Positions 58,024-64,000 of a stretch of 64,000 nucleotides of DNA are shown piece by piece (within the stretch, counting starts at the first letter, position 1; each line of letters starts with the position of its first letter). The notes below the pieces were generated by a model, which saw nothing but the letters and a program-made list of their open reading frames with translations, was not told the DNA's origin and searched no databases. The position numbers were made by a program, and so were the translations under genes. The DNA comes from Pseudoalteromonas aurantia 208 (GTDB taxonomy: Bacteria; Pseudomonadota; Gammaproteobacteria; Enterobacterales; Alteromonadaceae), in contig NZ_AQGV01000012.1 of the NCBI RefSeq assembly GCF_014858725.1, positions 2,108,001 to 2,172,000 of the forward strand. Reading direction: 5' to 3'.

Positions 58024-59604
58024 CTATCGAATAAATTTTGCCATAAACTGATCCACTAAACTCTCTTGGTCAACCAAAGAAGTTTGCGTATCTGACATGG
58101 TTTTTAGTGTTCTATCTGAGCTTTCAAGCGAGTCATTCGCTAACTGTGAAATGGTCACTGCATTGTTATTGAGCTCATTCGATACCCCCGACATTTCTTC
58201 TGTTGACGTCGCTATTTGGTAGTTCAAACTTGAAATATCATTTACGAGTGCATTAATACTCTCCAAGCTGTGTTTCGTCCCTTCAGCTTTACTAACACAT
58301 TCCCCTGACTTATCAACACCATTTTGAATTGCACCCACGGCACGCTCAGCGCGTTGGCGAAGATCCGCTATGATACTGTCAATTTCTTTAGTAGATTCTT
58401 GAGTTCTTTGTGCAAGAGCTCTTACTTCATCAGCCACAACCGCAAACCCTCTTCCCTGCTCACCTGCTCTTGCCGCTTCAATCGCCGCATTTAACGCGAG
58501 TAAGTTTGTTTGTTCAGATATCCCACGGATAACGTCAACAACCCCGCCAATGTTAACGGTTTGCGCGTTTAAATCTTCTATATCTTTTTGGGTTTTTGAT
58601 AGTTCTTCCGAAAGTGCATAGTTGTTCTCCATATTTTCGTTAACAGCCATGCTTCCAGCCTTAACCGATTCTAATGCGGACTCTGATTGAGACGCCGCAT
58701 TGGTTGTATTACTGGCAATTTCGGCAATGGTGGCCGTCATCTCATTAATGGCTGTTGCTAACGACCCAGTTTGAGCTTGCTGAGAGTTTAATAAGTCGGC
58801 ACTGCGATTACATTCAGCCACCGTTTCATCAGCATGCTCTGTTACTGTACTACTTGAATCTTTTACTCGACCTAACACAGCCCTTAACTCGGATTCTCTG
58901 GCTAACAGCGCCAGTTCAATGGCACTAATATCATTAACGCGATCTAGATAAATTTTTTGCATAAGCGGGTTGTCATATACTTTCTTTGCTTTTTCACTCA
59001 ACACTCTAATTGGCGCTAAACGAGAATACGTTAACGCAATAATACCTATCACAAGAACCGTCTCCAATATATAAGACCAAGGAGAAGCTAACGATGTTAA
59101 AAATAATGTGAGTACATAAAACGCGATAATAATTGCTATCATTTGACTAGATAGTGACCATGATTGCCTAGCAATTGATTCAGGTGGTGTGCCATTATTT
59201 AGTTGTGCATAGACTTTTTCAGCTCTATTCACTACATTTCTGTCAGGTTTGGTCCTAACTGACTGATACTCTACTATTTTCCCGTTTTTATCTGCAATTG
59301 GTGTTACATAAGCATTCACCCAATAATGGTCGCCGTTTTTACAACGATTTTTTACCATCCCCATCCAAGGCTTTCCTGAGCCAATAAAATCCCATAAGTT
59401 CTTAAACGCAACTTTGGGCATAGTGGGATGTCGTACAATATTATGTGGTTTCCCTTCCAAATCTTTTAGTTCAAACCCTGCTACTTCACAAAATTGTTTA
59501 TTGGCGTATTTGATTTGACCATTTACATTGGTAGTAGAGAGTAAGTTATAGGTATTTGGGTAATCATATTCTCGATTGGTATAGTCGGATCTTCCTGTTG
59601 CCAT
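58024..59604 (-). CDS. PAS-containing methyl-accepting chemotaxis protein (Aer-like)
   Basis: 526 residues from ATG 59604 (a GTG three codons earlier is also open). N-terminal PAS domain (about 22-135) with the Aer-type [13 protein letters not shown] and [14 protein letters not shown] stretches, two hydrophobic segments (about 155-195), then the signalling coiled coil with [20 protein letters not shown]. Aer proteins bind FAD in PAS and sense redox. The cofactor is not proven here. Confidence 0.93.
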   Translation of the reverse strand: MATGRSDYTNREYDYPNTYNLLSTTNVNGQIKYANKQFCEVAGFELKDLEGKPHNIVRHPTMPKVAFKNLWDFIGSGKPWMGMVKNRCKNGDHYWVNAYVTPIADKNGKIVEYQSVRTKPDRNVVNRAEKVYAQLNNGTPPESIARQSWSLSSQMIAIIIAFYVLTLFLTSLASPWSYILETVLVIGIIALTYSRLAPIRVLSEKAKKVYDNPLMQKIYLDRVNDISAIELALLARESELRAVLGRVKDSSSTVTEHADETVAECNRSADLLNSQQAQTGSLATAINEMTATIAEIASNTTNAASQSESALESVKAGSMAVNENMENNYALSEELSKTQKDIEDLNAQTVNIGGVVDVIRGISEQTNLLALNAAIEAARAGEQGRGFAVVADEVRALAQRTQESTKEIDSIIADLRQRAERAVGAIQNGVDKSGECVSKAEGTKHSLESINALVNDISSLNYQIATSTEEMSGVSNELNNNAVTISQLANDSLESSDRTLKTMSDTQTSLVDQESLVDQFMAKFIR

Positions 59605-59835
59605 AGTCTTCACTCAAACGATTAAAAAACAATAATAAATCATTACTTTAGCCTGAATGTGACAAAAACTAAGAAAACTTTGTTGCGGATCAAAAACAGC
59701 AACACTTAGATTAATATTTAAACAAGCAAAAAGCAGACGCATGATTAAAGCTAGCAGAAATAAATAAAATTACCGAAAAGTAATTTAAATGATTAAATTT
59801 AATGAGGTTTATGAATCTTAAGAAGAAAGAAGATA

Positions 59836-59911
59836 TGGCGTCCCCAAGGGGATTCGAACCCCTGTTACCGCCGTGAAAGGGCGGTGTCCTAGGCCTCTAG
59901 ACGATGGGGAC
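59836..59911 (-). tRNA. tRNA-Glu(TTC), copy 6 in transcription order
   Basis: 76-nt gene with encoded CCA; acceptor gtcccca pairs with tggggac; anticodon TTC. Last gene of the minus-strand array. Confidence 0.97.
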
Positions 59912-60075
59912 GCAGAAATTGATTTGCAAATAATTATTTGCTATTTCTGCGTTAGATGAGACCGAGCCTGTGAGGCGAATGACCTTACTCTTAATTGCAG
60001 AAAAATATCTGTGTCACTAGGACTGGCTATTTTAACTCGCACCATATGAGTTTAACGTACTCTACCGAAGTAAAG

Positions 60076-60151
60076 TGGCGTCCCCAAGGGGATTCGAACC
60101 CCTGTTACCGCCGTGAAAGGGCGGTGTCCTAGGCCTCTAGACGATGGGGAC
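60076..60151 (-). tRNA. tRNA-Glu(TTC), copy 5
   Basis: Identical 76-nt gene, 240 bp from its neighbour. Confidence 0.97.
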
Positions 60152-60315
60152 GCAGAAATTGATTTGCAAATAATTATTTGCTATTTCTGCGTTAGATGAG
60201 ACCGAGCCTGTGAGGCGAATGACCTTACTCTTAATTGCAGAAAAATATCTGTGTCACTAGGACTGGCTATTTTAACTCGCACCATATGAGTTTAACGTAC
60301 TCTACCGAAGTAAAG

Positions 60316-60391
60316 TGGCGTCCCCAAGGGGATTCGAACCCCTGTTACCGCCGTGAAAGGGCGGTGTCCTAGGCCTCTAGACGATGGGGAC
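60316..60391 (-). tRNA. tRNA-Glu(TTC), copy 4
   Basis: Identical gene in the third full repeat unit. Confidence 0.97.
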
Positions 60392-60555
60392 GCAGAAATT
60401 GATTTGCAAATTATTATTTGCTATTTCTGCGTTAGATGAGACCAAACCTGTGAGGCTAATGGCCTTATTCTTAATTGCAGAATAAAATCTGTGTCACTAG
60501 GACTGGCTATTTTAACTCGCACCATATGAGTTTAACGTACCCTACCGGAGTAAAG

Positions 60556-60631
60556 TGGCGTCCCCAAGGGGATTCGAACCCCTGTTACCGCCGTGAAAGG
60601 GCGGTGTCCTAGGCCTCTAGACGATGGGGAC
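60556..60631 (-). tRNA. tRNA-Glu(TTC), copy 3
   Basis: Identical gene; its 5' spacer is shortened and lacks the long leader hairpin. Confidence 0.97.
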
Positions 60632-60724
60632 ACAATGTATCATTTAAGATGATAAATCTGTGTCACTAGGACTGGCTATTTTAACTCTCACCATATGAGT
60701 TTAACGTACCCTACCGAAGTAAAG

Positions 60725-60800
60725 TGGCGTCCCCAAGGGGATTCGAACCCCTGTTACCGCCGTGAAAGGGCGGTGTCCTAGGCCTCTAGACGATGGGGAC
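60725..60800 (-). tRNA. tRNA-Glu(TTC), copy 2
   Basis: Identical gene with a slightly diverged 5' leader hairpin. Confidence 0.97.
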
Positions 60801-60995
60801 GCAGAAATTTTTTTGCAAATAATTTTTGCTATTTCTGCGTTAGATGAGACCGAGCCTGTGAGGCGAATGACCTTACTCTTAATTGCAGAAAAATATCTGT
60901 GTCACTAGGACTGGTTATTTAAACTCTCACCATATGAGTTTGTTTACTATAAATTACTCGAGAATTTACAGCAATGACATCATCTAATAAATAGA

Positions 60996-61071
60996 TGGCG
61001 TCCCCAAGGGGATTCGAACCCCTGTTACCGCCGTGAAAGGGCGGTGTCCTAGGCCTCTAGACGATGGGGAC
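60996..61071 (-). tRNA. tRNA-Glu(TTC), copy 1
   Basis: First tRNA-Glu after tRNA-Ala; 39 bp separate them. Confidence 0.97.
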
Positions 61072-61110
61072 ACTTAAATGTGTACTCTAGGACAATGCAC
61101 TATGATAATT

Positions 61111-61186
61111 TGGTGGAGCTATGCGGGATCGAACCGCAGACCTCTTCGCTGCCAGCGAAGCGCTCTCCCAGCTGAGCTATAGCCCC
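61111..61186 (-). tRNA. tRNA-Ala(GGC)
   Basis: 76-nt gene with CCA; anticodon GGC in the loop between ttcgct and agcgaa. First gene of the minus-strand array, behind its promoter. Confidence 0.97.
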
Positions 61187-61245
61187 AAACCTAGCAAACT
61201 TTGAAAGATTAATCTTTCGTGTCTGTATCGCTGAGTGCGGGCCGC

Positions 61246-61274
61246 ATTCTATGCAGGCACACAAACAAAGTCAA
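61246..61274 (-). promoter_or_regulatory. Sigma-70 promoter of the tRNA-Ala/Glu array
   Basis: On the minus strand TTGACT (61274-61269), 17-bp spacer, TAGAAT (61251-61246), then the G/C-rich discriminator gcggcccgc. A perfect 16-nt palindrome (gaaagatt / aatctttc, 61203-61218) lies in the leader. Confidence 0.8.
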
Positions 61275-61803
61275 CAGTTTTCACGGAACTTTTTATCGAG
61301 CGTTCTAAAAACCACCAACTTGGTGCTAATATAACCACACCACCATCATGTTTCAATTAAAACCCTTGTTTTTGTTCAAAAAACTACCAATAGTCCACTC
61401 AAGTAATAATCAATCATAAGTATATGAGTGATTTAACATGATAATCCAACAGTAAGCACCCGATTGATTCATTTTATTTACAGTCATTGGCCAATGAAAG
61501 TATGCGTAAGTACCCATAGCCCTCTCTTCTATCACCTATGAAGCCATTCCACTTCTATAGGTAACCAGCTCTCCACCATAAATAGAGAATGCCGATTCAG
61601 AGGAATACTTTCACGATTCACGTAACCACAATCAATTTAACTCCCAACATCAAAGTAAAGTGGTTCGCCAGCCATTAACAAATACGGCGGCTATTACACG
61701 ACTCAGCTCAAAAAATGACACCGTAACAAGCTGCGCTATTTATGCGTGCTTCTTGTTGACCTCCCCGTGTTGCTTTACTCGTTATAGTTACTCTTACTGA
61801 TTA
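61275..61803. other. Intergenic region between tRNA-Ala and the MITE
   Basis: About 530 bp without a gene or RNA that I recognise. Confidence 0.4.
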
Positions 61804-62053
61804 GGGGCTGTTGATCTTTCAGGTTCATTTTTGCAGCCGTTTGATTGGGTTTTATACAAGGCAGAGGTTGCGTGGCATGGTTATTCCATGTGAGTCAGCC
61901 GATAACACAGTAGAAAAGCCAATCAAGCGCTGCCTACCGGTTCTTTTGAGCACCCCTTTCTCTTTGTTGCTTAATATTCGCTTAGATTACTAAGCCACAT
62001 TAAGCGCCGCGATAAAAGAGAACAAAAATAGAACAGCAAAGTTCAACAGCCCC
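61804..62053. mobile_element. MITE-like element, copy 2 (250 bp), inverted relative to copy 1
   Basis: Same terminal repeats and TA flanks as copy 1; its reverse complement matches copy 1 almost throughout, differing by an 11-bp gap near the end and scattered substitutions. The 60-codon frame inside is not a transposase. Confidence 0.85.
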
Positions 62054-62326
62054 TAGATAATTCTTACTCATTGGCACCTCTATGCTGCTCATTCATATGA
62101 AGCTCAATACTGCCAACTTATAGATTAACCCCTACCTAATCGGCAAGAGTGACAACAAATGGCTATAAAAACAACACGTAAAAGCTAATGGCATACTCCA
62201 TATTGCAGCAACATTGAGCGCCTTCTCAATTCAACTAAAAAATAAATTCCCTATAGGTAATAAATGAAGAGCTAAAGAAAATTGGCGATAAAAACCGCAT
62301 ATAAACTAATTTTGTAACTTCAAGTG

Positions 62327-62354
62327 TTGACTCTATTTCAAGTCTCCCTATAAT
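62327..62354 (+). promoter_or_regulatory. Sigma-70 promoter of the tRNA-Val array
   Basis: TTGACT (62327-62332), 16-bp spacer, TATAAT (62349-62354), G/C-rich discriminator agcgcccc. First tRNA 43 nt downstream. Confidence 0.82.
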
Positions 62355-62396
62355 AGCGCCCCACAATGACGCAGCAAACGTTGTTGATTTAGATAT

Positions 62397-62472
62397 GGGT
62401 CGTTAGCTCAGTTGGGAGAGCATCGCCCTTACAAGGCGAGGGTCACTGGTTCAAGTCCAGTACGACCCACCA
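62397..62472 (+). tRNA. tRNA-Val(TAC), copy 1
   Basis: 76-nt gene with CCA, anticodon TAC. Acceptor gggtcgt/acgaccc. Leader 62387-62395 pairs perfectly with trailer 62474-62482 (9 bp). Confidence 0.97.
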
Positions 62473-62491
62473 TTATCTAAATATTCTATTT

Positions 62492-62567
62492 GGGTCGTTA
62501 GCTCAGTTGGGAGAGCATCGCCCTTACAAGGCGAGGGTCACTGGTTCAAGTCCAGTACGACCCACCA
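62492..62567 (+). tRNA. tRNA-Val(TAC), copy 2
   Basis: Acceptor gggtcgt/acgaccc. Leader 62483-62490 pairs with trailer 62568-62575 (8 bp, one G-T). Confidence 0.97.
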
Positions 62568-62583
62568 AATAGGATTATAATCT

Positions 62584-62659
62584 GGGTGATTAGCTCAGTT
62601 GGGAGAGCATCGCCCTTACAAGGCGAGGGTCACTGGTTCAAGTCCAGTATCACCCACCA
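62584..62659 (+). tRNA. tRNA-Val(TAC), copy 3
   Basis: Acceptor variant gggtgat/atcaccc. No leader/trailer pairing; instead a small hairpin ccac-ttttt-gtgg (62657-62669) includes the CCA. Confidence 0.97.
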
Positions 62660-62697
62660 CTTTTTGTGGACATCAGGTTATTTTGCAATTCTAAAAT

Positions 62698-62773
62698 GGG
62701 TCGTTAGCTCAGTTGGGAGAGCATCGCCCTTACAAGGCGAGGGTCACTGGTTCAAGTCCAGTACGACCCACCA
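62698..62773 (+). tRNA. tRNA-Val(TAC), copy 4
   Basis: Acceptor gggtcgt/acgaccc. Leader 62689-62696 pairs perfectly with trailer 62774-62781 (8 bp). Confidence 0.97.
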
Positions 62774-62789
62774 TTTTAGAAACATTTGC

Positions 62790-62865
62790 GGGTCGTTAGC
62801 TCAGTTGGGAGAGCATCGCCCTTACAAGGCGAGGGTCACTGGTTCAAGTCCAGTACGACCCACCA
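62790..62865 (+). tRNA. tRNA-Val(TAC), copy 5
   Basis: Acceptor gggtcgt/acgaccc. A 7-bp hairpin ccaccat / atggtgg (62860-62880) covers the CCA end; a more distant leader/trailer match (atttgc / gcaaat, 62883-62888) also exists. Confidence 0.97.
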
Positions 62866-62899
62866 TTTTTATTATGGTGGTTGCAAATATTGATTATTT

Positions 62900-62975
62900 G
62901 GGTGATTAGCTCAGTTGGGAGAGCATCGCCCTTACAAGGCGAGGGTCACTGGTTCAAGTCCAGTATCACCCACCA
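62900..62975 (+). tRNA. tRNA-Val(TAC), copy 6
   Basis: Acceptor gggtgat/atcaccc. Leader 62890-62898 pairs perfectly with trailer 62976-62984 (9 bp). Confidence 0.97.
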
Positions 62976-62996
62976 AATAATCAAAAAACTATATGT

Positions 62997-63072
62997 GGGT
63001 GATTAGCTCAGTTGGGAGAGCATCGCCCTTACAAGGCGAGGGTCACTGGTTCAAGTCCAGTATCACCCACCA
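62997..63072 (+). tRNA. tRNA-Val(TAC), copy 7
   Basis: Acceptor gggtgat/atcaccc. Leader 62989-62995 pairs perfectly with trailer 63073-63079 (7 bp). Confidence 0.97.
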
Positions 63073-63245
63073 CATATAGGTTTAGAATCCTTTTTACCCT
63101 TATACTTCATCTCTCTTTTCAGCTATATTTTTCGCTGAATCAATTACGCGAATTAAATTTTTTTGTCCACATAAAAGCTATTTCAAAAAACGCATTAACC
63201 GACTAAACTATTCACAGCACTATTTATTATAAGTTATTCATTTGC

Positions 63246-64000
63246 ATGAGTGTTCAGCCATTTATCAACACCAAAATCTTAATTGTTGAAGAGCAACCTT
63301 TGGCGCTTAGCCATATGAAGCGCTCACTAGAGCAGTTAGATTTTCGTAACCTGAAATTTGCTGAACATGCACAAGCCGCGATAGAACACTGCCGAATTGA
63401 TAAATTTGACCTCGTCATTTGCTCTTTTGATTTAACTAAACGTCAAGATGGTTATCAACTTTACGAAGAGTTAAAAAGTAAACGCCTTGTCAGAAATGCC
63501 ACTTCCTTTATTTTTGTATCCGCCGAAACCAGTGGAGAATTGGTCCACAGTGTTATTGAATTGCAACCGGATGACTTTCTAGTAAAGCCATTCACTATCA
63601 AAGAACTTCGAAGTAGGATTGAGCGCGTTCTTAAACGTAAACAATCTTTAAAAAAAATCTACACCTTTATTGATGATGGCAATGATTCAAAAGCGGTTAG
63701 GTTCATTGATGCAGAACTCGATAAGCGTGGACATACCCACAGCCCTATTTTACTAAAACTCAAAGGGGAAGCATTACTGCGCCTTGGCCGAGTTAAAGAT
63801 GCAAAACAATTTTATAAATCAGCCTTGAATGTACAGAAATTTACATGGGCAAAAATTGGACTTATCGAAGCACTTATAGCTAATAACGAAGATGCGCTTG
63901 CTCAGCGTATGCTTAAAACCATGCTTGAGCGCTCTGAGACACGTTTAATTGCCCTAGACCTACTTGGGCGATTAGAAATTAAGTTAAGCCAGTTTGAAAC
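63246..64000 (+). CDS. Receiver-TPR protein, cut by the window end
   Basis: 251 codons are visible, with no stop before the edge. A receiver-like domain (about 9-130) keeps the acidic pair (VEE, 14-16) and the Lys in VKPF, but the usual phospho-acceptor position (CDYN-type motif) reads CSFD, with Ser60 in place of Asp. Then come TPR-like helices (LKLKGEALLRLGRVKDAKQF). Relatives are receiver proteins with TPR tails in marine gammaproteobacteria. No clear ribosome binding site. Confidence 0.8.
   Translation, partial: MSVQPFINTKILIVEEQPLALSHMKRSLEQLDFRNLKFAEHAQAAIEHCRIDKFDLVICSFDLTKRQDGYQLYEELKSKRLVRNATSFIFVSAETSGELVHSVIELQPDDFLVKPFTIKELRSRIERVLKRKQSLKKIYTFIDDGNDSKAVRFIDAELDKRGHTHSPILLKLKGEALLRLGRVKDAKQFYKSALNVQKFTWAKIGLIEALIANNEDALAQRMLKTMLERSETRLIALDLLGRLEIKLSQFE

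Larger units (their letters stand above)
59836..60995 (-). repeat. Tandem ~240-bp repeat with one tRNA-Glu per unit
   Basis: Units begin at 59836, 60076 and 60316 (exact 240-bp period), then a shortened unit from 60556 and a variant from 60725. The ~165-bp spacers are nearly identical in the first two units and drift in others. Each full spacer holds a long hairpin abutting the tRNA 5' end (gcagaaat / atttctgc, 59912-59950 in the first). Confidence 0.9.

Noticed and set aside
61811..61993. 60-codon frame inside the second MITE
   Set aside because: It is not shared as an intact frame with copy 1 and has no transposase features.
62586..63206. Two plus-strand open frames across the tRNA-Val array
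   Set aside because: They read through tRNA genes and yield the repeated peptide SSVGRASPLQGEG, a known kind of false annotation.

Overview
The window is a chromosomal segment of a marine gammaproteobacterium. Gene content and style (rnfABCDGE next to nth, large tandem tRNA arrays, many two-component and chemotaxis genes, roughly 40% GC by eye) fit Alteromonadales, most likely Pseudoalteromonas. This placement is by recognition only; no search was run.

Layout. 0-10.5 kb: tail of a possible spondin-like gene, an OmpR-type two-component pair, a co-directional block of a di-haem MauG-type peroxidase with a BaeSR-like pair, an SDR and a divergent LysR regulator, and small membrane or hypothetical genes. 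10.5-20.5 kb: hybrid sensor kinase, an unusual sirtuin with a proteasome-like Ntn-hydrolase, an EamA exporter, a chemoreceptor, a decayed fasciclin gene, an outer-membrane beta-barrel and a TPR sensor kinase. 20.6-34.5 kb is core: MATE transporter and uvrB (4-bp overlap), six tRNA-Asn genes behind a consensus stable-RNA promoter, a degenerate GGDEF/EAL protein, the complete rnfABCDGE operon (RnfC carries a tandemly repeated tail) and nth.

34.5-57 kb is accessory: small regulator/target modules such as LysR with an oxidoreductase, AraC with an exporter, LytTR with a beta-lactamase-fold protein, two more two-component pairs, a family VIII-type esterase, a YHS protein, and AraC with glutaredoxin and DoxX. 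The most striking observation is that the spacers of this region hold decayed copies of the 3' end of nth (about 35.65-35.91, 41.05-41.17, 46.61-46.79 and probably 50.54-50.68 kb). All are in the orientation of nth, and the best preserved lies closest to intact nth. This looks like stacked insertions or duplications at the nth 3' end, a hotspot with fossil boundaries.

56.8-64 kb: two copies, in opposite orientation, of a ~250-bp MITE-like element with TA flanks; a truncated methyltransferase; a PAS chemoreceptor; a tRNA-Ala/(tRNA-Glu)x6 array on the minus strand with a repeated ~240-bp unit; a (tRNA-Val)x7 array; and the start of a receiver-TPR protein whose phospho-acceptor Asp appears replaced by Ser. 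In the tRNA-Val array, five of seven genes have leader and trailer sequences that can pair and extend the acceptor stem, while the other two have trailer hairpins overlapping the CCA end.
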